A DNA stretch of 41,904 bases, taken from DATKLL01 sp035542475 (GTDB lineage Bacteria > Desulfobacterota > Syntrophia > Syntrophales > UBA2185). The translations under genes were made by a program, and so were the position numbers. Of the stretch, positions 1 through 8,213 are shown one piece after another. The stretch is taken from positions 1-41,904 of the forward strand of contig DATKLL010000071.1 of the NCBI GenBank assembly GCA_035542475.1, read 5' to 3'. Below the pieces are notes generated by a model. That model did no database searches. It saw only the letters and a list, made by a program, of their open reading frames with translations, and was not told the origin of the DNA. Numbering within the stretch: position 1 is the first letter of the stretch; the number at the start of each line of letters is the position of its first letter.

Positions 1-722
1 TCTTTGATTACCAGCCTGTACCTGCCGTTTTCCAGCCTTAGTATATAGCCGGGGATCACAGGCGCATCGGTATACAGTGCGAGGAGGGCCAAACCGGTGG
101 TAGTGCAGGCAGGCCTGCCGAAGAAATCTACGAATATCCCTTCCTGCCAGGCCATGTTCTGATCAATCATGGTTGCAACAATCTCATTATGAGCCAGACC
201 TCTGAGCATTTTCCGCATGGCGCGCTCCTTATCTATGAGAATGTTACCGCTGGATGATCTAACACATAGTACCAAGTTGTCAAGGATCTGACTATCCAGG
301 GGACGATAGGTAATAACCGCGGGTTTTAGCACCAGTGAACACACTGCTGCGGCAAGTTCCCAGTTGCCGAAGTGCGCGCCAAGCAAGATAATACCCCTGT
401 TCTTTTCCAGTGCTCTTTTGTAGTTTTCAATGCCTTCAACCTCGACCAGATCACCTATATTGTCTTTTGTTAAGGAAGGGATTTTAAAAAAATCCGCTGT
501 TATAATGCCTAGGGTCCTGTATACGCCCTTGGCGATGGCTTCAATCTCGGTTGAGTTTTTTTCCGGGAATGCGCACCTGAGATTGTGAATGGTAATCAAT
601 CTTTGCCTCGGGGAGAAATAGTAAAAAAGTCGGAATATGCCTGTAAAGAATCCGATTCTAAGCTTACCGGGAACGGAGCCGAAGCATTTAAGAATAATAT
701 TTGTTGTTGCTGATTTTTTCAT
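1..722 (-). CDS. lpxL: Lipid A late acyltransferase (LpxL/HtrB-type), partial at left edge
   Basis: Inner-membrane lysophospholipid acyltransferase family; adds secondary acyl chains to the lipid A precursor. Translating the minus strand from ATG at 722 gives about 240 open codons before the window ends, so the C-terminus (normally to about 300 residues) is missing. The catalytic HX4E motif is visible as H117-FGNW-E122 inside GAHFGNWEL, preceded by an N-terminal hydrophobic stretch around residues 22-36. The start ATG overlaps the lpxK stop in an ATGA junction, so it is translationally coupled as the last visible gene of the lipid A operon. Which acyl chain or position it handles (LpxL versus LpxM versus another paralogue) cannot be decided from the sequence. 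Confidence 0.88.
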   Translation of the reverse strand, partial: MKKSATTNIILKCFGSVPGKLRIGFFTGIFRLFYYFSPRQRLITIHNLRCAFPEKNSTEIEAIAKGVYRTLGIITADFFKIPSLTKDNIGDLVEVEGIENYKRALEKNRGIILLGAHFGNWELAAAVCSLVLKPAVITYRPLDSQILDNLVLCVRSSSGNILIDKERAMRKMLRGLAHNEIVATMIDQNMAWQEGIFVDFFGRPACTTTGLALLALYTDAPVIPGYILRLENGRYRLVIK

Positions 723-1831
723 TTCAGTTTTTCAAGAATCGGCGCTTCAAATTCCTCGCGAGAGGGATGCATCTCCATCTCCATCCTCAGAAAAAAGACG
801 TCTTTTAAAAAATCGGGGAAATCTGCCAGACGCACGCCGTCCTTTTCCGTGGTCATAATGATTTCCGATGCGGAATCAATGTACCTTTCCCGGATGTCCG
901 AAATATCCGTTTCATCAAATCGGTAATGATCGGGGAATTCAGTGAAACTCATCACCACCGCGCCTAAAGATTCGAGAGTTCTGTTGAACGCCTCCGGTGA
1001 TGCGATTCCCGCGAAGGCACAAACCTTTTTCCCCCTAAGGAATTCCAGGGGATAAACATCACCTGTTCCGCCGCTGATAATATCCTTCGGTCTCAGATAC
1101 ACCGAAAGTACGGGGAGAAAAAATCCTATGCCCAGCTCCTGGTATTTGGGATAACGGCCTTCTTCGGTGCTGTCTTTCCATATGATGAAATGAGCGCGTT
1201 TCAAGGATTCGAGAGATTCACGAAGGGGCCCCCTGGGGAGCAACAGTCCGTTCCCGAAGGGTTGTTCCCGATTCAGGATGACAATATCTACGTCTCTATA
1301 GATGTCTCTGTGCTGGAACGCGTCATCAAGGATCAGGATGTCGGCGTTCAGATTTTCTATGGCAAACCTGCCCGTAAGAATTCTTTTCGGCCCTGTAAGA
1401 ACTAGTATCCCTTCCACGGCTTTTGCAATGAGGATCGGCTCATCTCCGGCTTCCATTTGTCCCATCAGGATTTTTGTACCGTCTGAAACGACGTTTACGG
1501 TGGATTTGTTCTTGCCTCCATATCCCCTGCTCAATACAGCGGGTCTGTATCCCCTTTCCTTCAATAACTTTGCAAGCATAATAACCGCAGGCGTCTTTCC
1601 CGTCCCGCCGACTGTTATATTCCCAATACTGATCACCTTACAGGAAAGCCTATTTTGCTTTAGAATGCCATGATCATATAGTTTGTTTCGTAAGTTTACA
1701 ACCGTACGGTACAGTAAAGACAGAAAAGACAGGATCAGAGCCAGAGGGTTGAGATTGGATGCAGCGGTTTCAGCATACCAGATTTTTCTCAATCTACTGG
1801 CGATTTTTTTCAATGCCGTTCCTGTTTTCAT
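719..1831 (-). CDS. lpxK: Tetraacyldisaccharide 4'-kinase
   Basis: Phosphorylates the 4' position of the lipid A disaccharide at the cytoplasmic face of the inner membrane. I start it at ATG 1831 (370 aa), because the open frame upstream lies inside msbA; the resulting overlap with msbA is 38 bp. A hydrophobic N-terminal segment (about residues 27-42) is followed by the P-loop GNITVGGTGKTP at about 70-81, and the LpxK motif LDDAFQHR lies near residue 165. Length is normal for the family. It sits between msbA and the late acyltransferase, as expected for lipid A assembly. The Shine-Dalgarno sequence is weak, which fits translational coupling to msbA. Confidence 0.95.
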   Translation of the reverse strand: MKTGTALKKIASRLRKIWYAETAASNLNPLALILSFLSLLYRTVVNLRNKLYDHGILKQNRLSCKVISIGNITVGGTGKTPAVIMLAKLLKERGYRPAVLSRGYGGKNKSTVNVVSDGTKILMGQMEAGDEPILIAKAVEGILVLTGPKRILTGRFAIENLNADILILDDAFQHRDIYRDVDIVILNREQPFGNGLLLPRGPLRESLESLKRAHFIIWKDSTEEGRYPKYQELGIGFFLPVLSVYLRPKDIISGGTGDVYPLEFLRGKKVCAFAGIASPEAFNRTLESLGAVVMSFTEFPDHYRFDETDISDIRERYIDSASEIIMTTEKDGVRLADFPDFLKDVFFLRMEMEMHPSREEFEAPILEKLK

Positions 1832-3545
1832 CTTTAAACTGCATATTGTAGAATTTGAAGTATTCGCCCTTCTTTTCCATAAGGGATTCGTGGGTTCCCT
1901 CCTCGACGATTTCGCCGCTTGCAAGCACAATTATGCGATGGGCGTTACGTATCGTTGAAAGGCGATGAGCAATTATCAGCGTTGTTCTTCCTTTCATGAG
2001 GTTTTCTAAGGCATCCTGGACCTCGATTTCCGCCTCCGTATCAAGAGATGATGTCGCTTCGTCAAGGATGAGTATGGGAGCATCCTTAAGCAAGGCTCTC
2101 GCTATGGAAATTCTCTGTCTCTCCCCTCCGGAAAGTTTCGCTCCCTGTTCGCCGATAATTGTTTCATAACCGTTCGGCAGGTTTATGATGAAGTCATGGG
2201 CGTTGGCAGCCTTTGCCGCATGGATGATATCGTCATCGGTCTTTTCGATGTTGCCGTAAGCAATATTATTTCTCACCGTGTCATTAAAGAGGATCGTCTG
2301 CTGGGTAACGATGCCGATCTGCCCACGCAGCGATTCGATAGTCACATTGCGAATGTCATGGCCATCGATTAGGATTTGTCCTTCCGACACGTCATAAAAT
2401 CTCGGGATCAGATTAACAAGGGTTGTCTTGCCGCCGCCGCTCATGCCGACAAGGGCAATATCCTCGCCCGCTCTTATCGAGAGATTGATATTTTTCAAGA
2501 CCGGCACTTCTTCATAACGGAAGGTAACATTTTGAATGTCAATGCCCGTGGAAATCTTCGGCAGATCGACGGCGTTTACATCGTTCTTGATGTCGGGCGC
2601 CATATCGATGATGCTGAAAACCCGCTCTGCGCCCGCAATCCCCTGCTGTATCGTATTGTTGACATTGGTCAATCTCTTGACCGGTTCATAGAGCATGAGG
2701 AGGGCTGTAAGAAAGGAAAAAAAGGTGCCCGGCGTAGAAATGCCTTTGATTACCTGGTACCCGCCCCAGAAGACGATTGCGGCGATACCGATGCCGCCGA
2801 GGAATTCCATGAGCGGGCTTGACACAGCGCTGACGGATATGGATTTCATGCCCAGCTTGAAAAGATGCTCGTTTTCTTTCTCGAACCTCTGGTTTTCGTA
2901 CTCTTCCATACTAAAGGCTTTGACAATCCTCGTGCCCGATATTGTTTCCTGGAGGAGTGTGGTGAGGCTCCCTATCGTGACTTGTGTGCGCCTGGCAATG
3001 CTTCTCATTTTCTGCCCGAACTTGGCGATGGGATAGATAGCCAGAGGAAAGACGAACATGGCGATGATGCCTAATTTCCAATCTCTGTAGAAAATGACAA
3101 ATATGAGACAGATAAGAGTGGAGGTGTCTTTGAGAAGGCTTGTGACCGCTTCCGACACTGCCCCTTGAACATAACCGACATCATTTGTGATCCGGGACAT
3201 GAGGATGCCCGTGGGATTCCTGGTGAAGAACGAAAGGGATTGCATCTGCATCTGCCTGTAAAGCTTGTTTCGCAAGTCCGCGACTATGCGCTGTCCGATA
3301 AAACTCATCAATATCGTCTGCCCGTAGTTGCAAGTTCCCTTTATCATGTATATGACAATAACAGCGATAGGCATCAATATCAGCATATCAGCATTCTTCT
3401 TTAGAAAGATCTCGTCAAGAGCCGGCTGCACGAGAAAGGCGAGCGCCGACGTAGTGGCGCCAACCGCCAGCATACAGAGCATTGCCAGGATGAACTTTGG
3501 TATGTGTGGTCTTGCCAGTTTTAAAAGGCGCTTGAAAATATCCAC
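1794..3545 (-). CDS. msbA: Lipid A export ABC transporter ATP-binding/permease MsbA
   Basis: Flips core-lipid A across the inner membrane; 583 residues, the normal size for a half-transporter homodimer. The N-terminal half carries the membrane helices (roughly 17-40, 56-75, 140-180, 245-285). The nucleotide-binding domain has Walker A GMSGGGKT (367-374), signature LSGGERQ (471-477), Walker B ILILDEA (491-497) and an H-loop in IIAHRLSTI. The start codon is GTG at 3545. The 3' end overlaps lpxK. Its upstream neighbour is a four-helix-bundle gene rather than lpxB directly, so the ancestral lpxB-msbA junction seems to have been interrupted. Confidence 0.95.
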   Translation of the reverse strand: MDIFKRLLKLARPHIPKFILAMLCMLAVGATTSALAFLVQPALDEIFLKKNADMLILMPIAVIVIYMIKGTCNYGQTILMSFIGQRIVADLRNKLYRQMQMQSLSFFTRNPTGILMSRITNDVGYVQGAVSEAVTSLLKDTSTLICLIFVIFYRDWKLGIIAMFVFPLAIYPIAKFGQKMRSIARRTQVTIGSLTTLLQETISGTRIVKAFSMEEYENQRFEKENEHLFKLGMKSISVSAVSSPLMEFLGGIGIAAIVFWGGYQVIKGISTPGTFFSFLTALLMLYEPVKRLTNVNNTIQQGIAGAERVFSIIDMAPDIKNDVNAVDLPKISTGIDIQNVTFRYEEVPVLKNINLSIRAGEDIALVGMSGGGKTTLVNLIPRFYDVSEGQILIDGHDIRNVTIESLRGQIGIVTQQTILFNDTVRNNIAYGNIEKTDDDIIHAAKAANAHDFIINLPNGYETIIGEQGAKLSGGERQRISIARALLKDAPILILDEATSSLDTEAEIEVQDALENLMKGRTTLIIAHRLSTIRNAHRIIVLASGEIVEEGTHESLMEKKGEYFKFYNMQFKDENRNGIEKNRQ

Positions 3546-3582
3546 TATGAATAAAATCCTGAATATGAGTTACAAGTTAAAA

Positions 3583-3603
3583 GTTAAAAGTGACTAAAGT
3601 TAA
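3583..3603. repeat. Inverted-repeat arm downstream of the four-helix-bundle gene
   Basis: The arm AAGTGACTAAAGTTAA at 3588-3603 is the exact reverse complement of 3971-3986 on the other side of the four-helix-bundle gene. Extending to 21 bp (3583-3603 against 3971-3991) keeps 19 of 21 positions, and the two differences would be G-U pairs in the minus-strand RNA. A transcript through this locus could therefore fold with the whole gene in the loop. The arm lies 38 bp upstream of the msbA GTG. Confidence 0.75.
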
Positions 3604-3672
3604 AAGTTATAAAATTGTTTTTAACTATTTTTGCCTATTGAAGTGAAGATTGCAAGTAGTTCGCTACATTCC

Positions 3673-4017
3673 TTAGTATTCCGGCATTACCTTCTCATGG
3701 TTCAGCCACTCTGTGTCCATAATAACCTCAAGCCAGTATTGTGTTTCACTCGCTTCACTCTCACAAATTTTGATTCTATTTCTAAAGTCTGCCTTGCTCC
3801 TGGCTCTATTAGCTTCACGATAATTTGCACCGATTGAGGTGCCGGATTTAGTCATCTGCTTGCGTATCACTAGGCTCTCCGGTGCATTGGGTAAAATTGA
3901 TGACAGTTGGACAATTCTCACACCAAATTTCAGTGTCCGTTTTTCGAGATCTTGAGCAAATTGCTTATTGTTAACTTTAGTCACTTCCAACTTTAGCTCA
4001 CTTCCAACTTTAGTCAA
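3673..4017 (-). CDS. Four-helix-bundle protein (23S rRNA intervening-sequence protein / S23 family)
   Basis: A 114-residue protein of the family first seen in 23S rRNA intervening sequences and related to the Avd accessory proteins of diversity-generating retroelements. It shows the family's RKQMTKSGTSIGANYREA stretch and a following segment with SEASETQYWLEVI. The molecular function is not established; related proteins form pentameric helical bundles that bind nucleic acid. The start is uncertain: TTG at 4017 lies inside a tandem repeat array, and GTG at 3984 in the same frame would give 103 residues; no good ribosome site is seen. The gene interrupts the lpxB-msbA junction and is bracketed by inverted repeats, suggesting acquisition as an element. 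No reverse transcriptase or template repeat is in the window. Confidence 0.8.
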   Translation of the reverse strand: MTKVGSELKLEVTKVNNKQFAQDLEKRTLKFGVRIVQLSSILPNAPESLVIRKQMTKSGTSIGANYREANRARSKADFRNRIKICESEASETQYWLEVIMDTEWLNHEKVMPEY

Positions 4018-4084
4018 TTTAGCTCACTTCAACTTTAGATCATTTCAAACTTTAGTTCACTTTTAACTTTAGCTCACTTCAAAC
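3971..4084. repeat. Degenerate ~17-bp tandem repeat array flanking the four-helix-bundle gene
   Basis: On the minus strand the consensus is about GTTNGAAGTGANCTAAA, with roughly seven units, some shortened by one base or more (one unit keeps only TTGACTAAA). The array runs from the last codons of lpxB into the first codons of the four-helix-bundle frame. It therefore supplies the lpxB stop codon and C-terminal residues and part of the next gene's N-terminus. The unit nearest the gene is the partner of the inverted arm at 3583-3603. There are no unique spacers, so it is not a CRISPR array. Confidence 0.8.
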
Positions 4085-5274
4085 TGTTTCGTATTTATCA
4101 TTTCGTATGCCAGGCGGGCGGTCCTTTCAGCAGCGCCCGGGCTTCCCAGCATATCCCTTATTTTTGACAGTTCTGTCTTGATATCAGTCATACGTTTGTT
4201 GTCAGAAATTATGTCCATAACCGTGGCGGCTATCTTTTCCGGATTGGCATCGTCTTGGATCAATTCCGGGACGACTGTCTTTCCGGCTATGATATTGACC
4301 AGACCGATATGATCAATATTTATTACCATTTTTCCTACATAATAGGAAGGAGCAGACACTTTATAAATGATAACCATGGGTGTTTCCATCAACGCTGTTT
4401 CCAGGGTGGCTGTTCCCGATGCTACCATGGCAATATCTGTACAGGCTATAATATCATAAACCTCATCACGGATGACTTTCACTTTTATTGAATATTGCGA
4501 AATTATTTGTGAGACAAAGGCAATATCAAGTGTATCGGCCAGGGGCAGCACAAATTGTACGGGTTCGAGTTTCTTTTTGATAATCGCCGCTGTCCTGAGC
4601 ATTACGGGAAGAAGTCTGCTGACTTCGGACTGCCTGCTGCCGGGCAGAATTCCCACTGTTGTTACCCCTTCCTTGAGGCCAAATTTCAGCATTGCCTCTT
4701 TTCGTGAGTATTTCATTCCGACCACATCCAGGAGGGGATGGCCCACAAATTCGGCATTGATACCGGCTTCATTATAGAGGCTCGCTTCAAAGGGCAGAAT
4801 CACGGCTATTTTATCGACGGTTTTTTTGATTTGTCCGATGCGCCCTTTTCTCCAGGCCCACACCTGGGGGCTGATGTAGTAAAAGACCTTAATGCCATAT
4901 TTCTTTGCCGCCTTCGCAAGCGGCAGGTTGAAGTCCGGGTAATCGATGAGAATGACAAGATCGGGTCTGTCTTTTTTCATGGATGCCTTCAGCTGAGACA
5001 TAACTTTTAGTATCCATCCTAATTTAGAGACGACCTCGGTCAGTCCGACGACTGCCATATCTGCTGAATCTGCCAGCAGTTCAACACCGGCTTCTTTCAA
5101 CTTCCTGCCGCCGACACCGTAGAATCGTATGGCGGGATCGATCCGGCGCATTTCCCGTACAAGGTTTCCTCCGTGCAGGTCGCCTGAAGCTTCCCCGGCC
5201 ACGATCATGATCTGCTTTTTATTGCCGGGTTCACCGCTTGATTTTTCTTTGAGGGGTGTTTCTTCAGGATGCAT
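4069..5274 (-). CDS. lpxB: Lipid-A-disaccharide synthase
   Basis: Glycosyltransferase (GT19) that condenses UDP-2,3-diacylglucosamine with lipid X to form the beta-1,6 disaccharide at the inner membrane. It is 401 residues with the N-terminal family signature IMIVAGEASGDLHGGNL at 22-38. It also shows ISPQVWAWRKGRI in the middle and GSRQSEV near residue 212, with a donor-binding half including ASGTATLE. ATG at 5274 overlaps the upstream aminotransferase by 11 bp. About 20 residues precede the usual start of the family, so an internal start is possible. The final residues (EVS) and the stop are encoded by the repeat array beginning here, which suggests the original 3' end was overwritten. Confidence 0.95.
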   Translation of the reverse strand: MHPEETPLKEKSSGEPGNKKQIMIVAGEASGDLHGGNLVREMRRIDPAIRFYGVGGRKLKEAGVELLADSADMAVVGLTEVVSKLGWILKVMSQLKASMKKDRPDLVILIDYPDFNLPLAKAAKKYGIKVFYYISPQVWAWRKGRIGQIKKTVDKIAVILPFEASLYNEAGINAEFVGHPLLDVVGMKYSRKEAMLKFGLKEGVTTVGILPGSRQSEVSRLLPVMLRTAAIIKKKLEPVQFVLPLADTLDIAFVSQIISQYSIKVKVIRDEVYDIIACTDIAMVASGTATLETALMETPMVIIYKVSAPSYYVGKMVINIDHIGLVNIIAGKTVVPELIQDDANPEKIAATVMDIISDNKRMTDIKTELSKIRDMLGSPGAAERTARLAYEMINTKQFEVS

Positions 5275-6358
5275 GATTGATCACATTGCTGATATATTGA
5301 ATTTCTTCTTTTTCCAACTCCGGGAACATAGGAAGGGAGAGTACCTCTCCGGCGCATATCTCACTGTTTATCAGGTTATGGCCGCTGATGTTCTGTCGGA
5401 CAAACACATCCTGCTTATGGAGAGGCACTGGGTAATAGACCGCGGATGAGATATTATTGGTTTTAAGGGTGTTTATAATGCTGTCCCTGTTTTTTGAGCG
5501 AATCGTGAATTGATGATATACGTGTTTGCAGTCGGACATCTCGACGGGGAGCAAGACATCGTTCCTTTTGATGAACTTCCTGTATAGGTCAGCATTAATC
5601 CTCCGCCTGTCGTTGAATTCTTCGATCTTTTTCATTTTGACACGGACGATAGCGGCTTGGATTTCGTCCAGACGGCTGTTATAGCCTAAAGTCGAGTGAT
5701 GGTATTTAATCGCGCTGCCATGGTTGCGCAGTAATCTTACCTTTGCGGCCAGATCCTCATTCCGGGTGATGATCATCCCTCCGTCACCGTAACCGGCTAG
5801 GTTCTTGCTCGGGAAGAAACTGAAGCAGCCGCAGTCACCTATGGTACCTACCTTCTTCCCGTTGTATGTCGCGCCGAAGGCCTGGGCGCAGTCTTCTATA
5901 ATTTTAATATTATACTTACGGGCAATTTTGACTATCGGGTCCATGTCTGCCGGATGGCCGAAAAGATGGACAGGTATGACTGCTTTGGTCTTTCCCGTAA
6001 TCTTCTCTTCTAATTTAGAAGGGTTGATATTGAAGGTTTCCGGCTGAATGTCCACGAAGACGGGTATGGCAGACAGGAGTGATATAACTTCAGCAGTGGC
6101 AATGAAGGTAAAGGGCGTGGTAATAACCTCATCTCCCGGGCCGATTCCGCAGGCCCGCAGCGACAACAGCAGGGCGTCGGTTCCGCTGGCAACGCCGACA
6201 GCATGCGGGATACCGTGATACGCGGCGATTTCTTTTTCCAGTTCCGCTACATTCGGCCCCAGAATAAACTGGGTGCTGCCAAGTACATCTTGTATTGCGG
6301 CATCAATATCTGTTTTGAGAAGTTTGTACTGTCTTTGCAGGTCGACCATGGGTATCAT
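5264..6358 (-). CDS. gnnB: DegT/DnrJ/EryC1 aminotransferase, probable GnnB (UDP-GlcNAc3N-forming)
   Basis: PLP-dependent sugar aminotransferase, 364 residues. The Schiff-base lysine is K185 in FFPSKNLAGYGDGG, the cofactor-binding aspartate is D156 in EDCAQAFGA, and GTDALLLSL is at 59-67. Family membership is certain from sequence. The specific role is inferred from position: an oxidoreductase-aminotransferase pair between lpxA and lpxB is the arrangement of gnnA-gnnB, where GnnB transaminates the 3-keto sugar made by GnnA to UDP-2-acetamido-3-amino-2,3-dideoxyglucose. The start overlaps the gnnA stop (ATGA); a second in-frame ATG is three codons later. The alternative is an O-antigen amino-sugar enzyme, less likely given the strict lpx context. 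Confidence 0.85.
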   Translation of the reverse strand: MIPMVDLQRQYKLLKTDIDAAIQDVLGSTQFILGPNVAELEKEIAAYHGIPHAVGVASGTDALLLSLRACGIGPGDEVITTPFTFIATAEVISLLSAIPVFVDIQPETFNINPSKLEEKITGKTKAVIPVHLFGHPADMDPIVKIARKYNIKIIEDCAQAFGATYNGKKVGTIGDCGCFSFFPSKNLAGYGDGGMIITRNEDLAAKVRLLRNHGSAIKYHHSTLGYNSRLDEIQAAIVRVKMKKIEEFNDRRRINADLYRKFIKRNDVLLPVEMSDCKHVYHQFTIRSKNRDSIINTLKTNNISSAVYYPVPLHKQDVFVRQNISGHNLINSEICAGEVLSLPMFPELEKEEIQYISNVINHAS

Positions 6359-7302
6359 GGCAGTATCTCCCGCGCTTTTTTCGCCTTTTCGGCGATGAGA
6401 AGAGCCAGTTCGAGGGCATCTCTTCCTTCCTTCCCGGATATGGGAGGCGGATTCCTGCTGATCACCGCATCAACAAAGGAGCGGATCTCTTCTTCCAACG
6501 GGTCAAGTTTCTTGACTTCCACGGGGTTTCCGCTGATTTCAACTTTTCCACCGGCCCTTTCTCTTTTGCTCAATGAGACCAGTTCACGCTTTTCATAATC
6601 AACCGCGTGATATCCCTCCAGACCAAAGAATCGAATTTTCTGCATGGTCTTCCCTGTTATTCTGCTGGCGGTTATGTTGGCCACACAGCCGGACTTGAAA
6701 GTGATTCTGGCGTTGGCTATATCCACCTTGTCCGACAATACCGATACACCGACGGCTTCTACATTCTGTACGGGTGATTTGACAAAGTGCAAAATAATGT
6801 CGAGATCATGGATCATCAGGTCAAGTATGACATCAACATCCGTACCTCGTTCAAAATAGGGATGAAGGCGGTGTGTTTCAACGAAGAGCGGCTTTCCCAT
6901 AACCGACTTCAACGCAACAATCGCCGGATTAAATCGCTCCAGAAATCCTATTTGGAATATCGATCCTTTTGCCTCGGCAACGGCTATAAGTTCATCGGCT
7001 TCTTCAATGGTGGCAGCAATGGGTTTCTCCAGCAGGACATCGACGCCTGCTTCTAAGAAAACTTTCGTAATCCTGTGATGGGATACTGTGGGAACAGCAA
7101 TGCTAACGGCATCAACCAATCCTATCAGCTCATGGTGATCGGACAAAGCCATGCAGTTATAAGTTTCGGCTGCCTTCCGTGTACGCTCAGCTATGATGTC
7201 CACGACACCGACGATTTTACAATTAGATAACTGGCTGTATTTTTGCAGGTGGTAGTTGCCCAAATGACCAATTCCAACCACCCCTATCCTGATTTTCTTC
7301 AT
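6355..7302 (-). CDS. gnnA: Gfo/Idh/MocA oxidoreductase, probable GnnA (UDP-GlcNAc 3-dehydrogenase)
   Basis: NAD(P)-dependent sugar dehydrogenase of 315 residues. It has an N-terminal Rossmann motif GVVGIGHLG (7-15), the EKP motif at 92-94, and the catalytic-region HDLD beginning at H165. Proposed reaction: oxidation of UDP-GlcNAc at C3, giving the substrate for the downstream aminotransferase, to which it is joined by a 4-bp ATGA overlap. Placement between lpxA and lpxB is the main support for the GnnA assignment; the fold alone would allow other sugar substrates. A 129-bp gap with a palindromic repeat separates it from lpxA upstream. Confidence 0.82.
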   Translation of the reverse strand: MKKIRIGVVGIGHLGNYHLQKYSQLSNCKIVGVVDIIAERTRKAAETYNCMALSDHHELIGLVDAVSIAVPTVSHHRITKVFLEAGVDVLLEKPIAATIEEADELIAVAEAKGSIFQIGFLERFNPAIVALKSVMGKPLFVETHRLHPYFERGTDVDVILDLMIHDLDIILHFVKSPVQNVEAVGVSVLSDKVDIANARITFKSGCVANITASRITGKTMQKIRFFGLEGYHAVDYEKRELVSLSKRERAGGKVEISGNPVEVKKLDPLEEEIRSFVDAVISRNPPPISGKEGRDALELALLIAEKAKKAREILP

Positions 7303-7322
7303 ACTGCACCGTGAGAACTTAT

Positions 7323-7429
7323 AAATCCTAAATCCGAATATCTAAATTCTAAACAACTTATTTGAGACTCTTTGGTCATTTGGATTTTGTCATTGTTTAG
7401 GATTTAGGTTTTCGTGCTTAGGATTTTAT
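7323..7429. repeat. AT-rich palindromic element, copy A (lpxA/gnnA junction)
   Basis: About 107 bp with left arm AAATCCTAAATCCGAATATC at 7323-7342 continuing to TTCTAAACAA, and right arm TTGTTTAGGATTTAGG around 7393-7408. The arms are imperfect reverse complements of each other. The same arms recur at 8214-8342 with only scattered mismatches, so this is a dispersed element and not chance AT-richness. It begins within a few bases of the lpxA stop codon and shows no coding potential. It resembles REP/MITE-like palindromic repeats; whether it is mobile cannot be told from two copies. Confidence 0.75.
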
Positions 7430-7431
7430 TT

Positions 7432-8205
7432 TCATCTACTTATTCCTCTTTCCGATTTTTCTATAAATTCAATAAACTGTCTAATTTCAGGCAAGTCATC
7501 AACTTCGCTTTTTACCTTTTCAATAGCGGCTTTCAATAGCAGAGACGATCGAAAAATGATCCTATAGGCTTCTTTCAGCGCCTTAATATTCTCTTCTTTA
7601 AAGCCTCTGCGCTTCAGTCCTATTATATTAAGGCCGTAAAGTTTTGCCCTGTTACCCGATGCCATGACAAACGGCGGGATATCCTTGGCCACTGCGGACA
7701 TGCCTCCGATGATGCAATGAGAGCCTATGCGCGTGAACTGATGGACGCCCGTTAATCCACCGATGATTGCGTGATCTTCAACGTGAATATGGCCCGCCAG
7801 GTTAGACGCATTTACCATAATGATATTATTTCCCAGTTTACAATTGTGGGCAATATGACAATAGGCCATAATGAGATTATTGTTTCCGATAATAGTTGCA
7901 CCGATATCGGCGGCGGTTCCCCTGTTGATAGTAACAAACTCTCTTATCGTGTTATTGTTTCCAATGATAACTCGATTCTTCTCACCTTTAAATTTCAGAT
8001 CCTGGGGAATAGCACCGATTGAAGCAAATTGAAATATACGGCAGCCCTCACCTATATCCGAATAGGCTTCGATTACTGCATGGGGTCCGATGACTGTCTT
8101 TTTACCGATATTTACATCCGGGCCTATGATAGTGTAGGGGCCTATTTCTACCCCCTCTGAAAGGTTCGCCTCAGGTGAGATAATTGCAGTTGGATGAATG
8201 TTCAT
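7432..8205 (-). CDS. lpxA: Acyl-[ACP]--UDP-N-acetylglucosamine O/N-acyltransferase
   Basis: First enzyme of lipid A synthesis, a left-handed parallel beta-helix trimer of hexapeptide repeats in the cytoplasm. I start it at ATG 8205 (257 aa; E. coli has 262). The open frame continues upstream to 8292 only by reading through a repeat element. The catalytic HIAHNC motif is at 117-122, with H120 equivalent to the general-base histidine. The C-terminal helical region starts at about 185. Its ribosome site AAGGA at 8214-8218 (8 bases from the ATG) lies at the edge of repeat copy B. With gnnA/gnnB next door it probably acylates the 3-amino group of UDP-GlcNAc3N, giving an amide. Confidence 0.94.
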   Translation of the reverse strand: MNIHPTAIISPEANLSEGVEIGPYTIIGPDVNIGKKTVIGPHAVIEAYSDIGEGCRIFQFASIGAIPQDLKFKGEKNRVIIGNNNTIREFVTINRGTAADIGATIIGNNNLIMAYCHIAHNCKLGNNIIMVNASNLAGHIHVEDHAIIGGLTGVHQFTRIGSHCIIGGMSAVAKDIPPFVMASGNRAKLYGLNIIGLKRRGFKEENIKALKEAYRIIFRSSLLLKAAIEKVKSEVDDLPEIRQFIEFIEKSERGISR

Positions 8206-8213
8206 ATCAAATT

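Noticed and set aside
3673..4017. Diversity-generating retroelement, because Avd proteins share the fold
   Set aside because: No reverse transcriptase, template repeat or variable C-type lectin target is present in the window.
3971..4084. Tandem repeats as a possible CRISPR array
   Set aside because: Units of about 17 bp are contiguous with no unique spacers, no leader and no cas genes.
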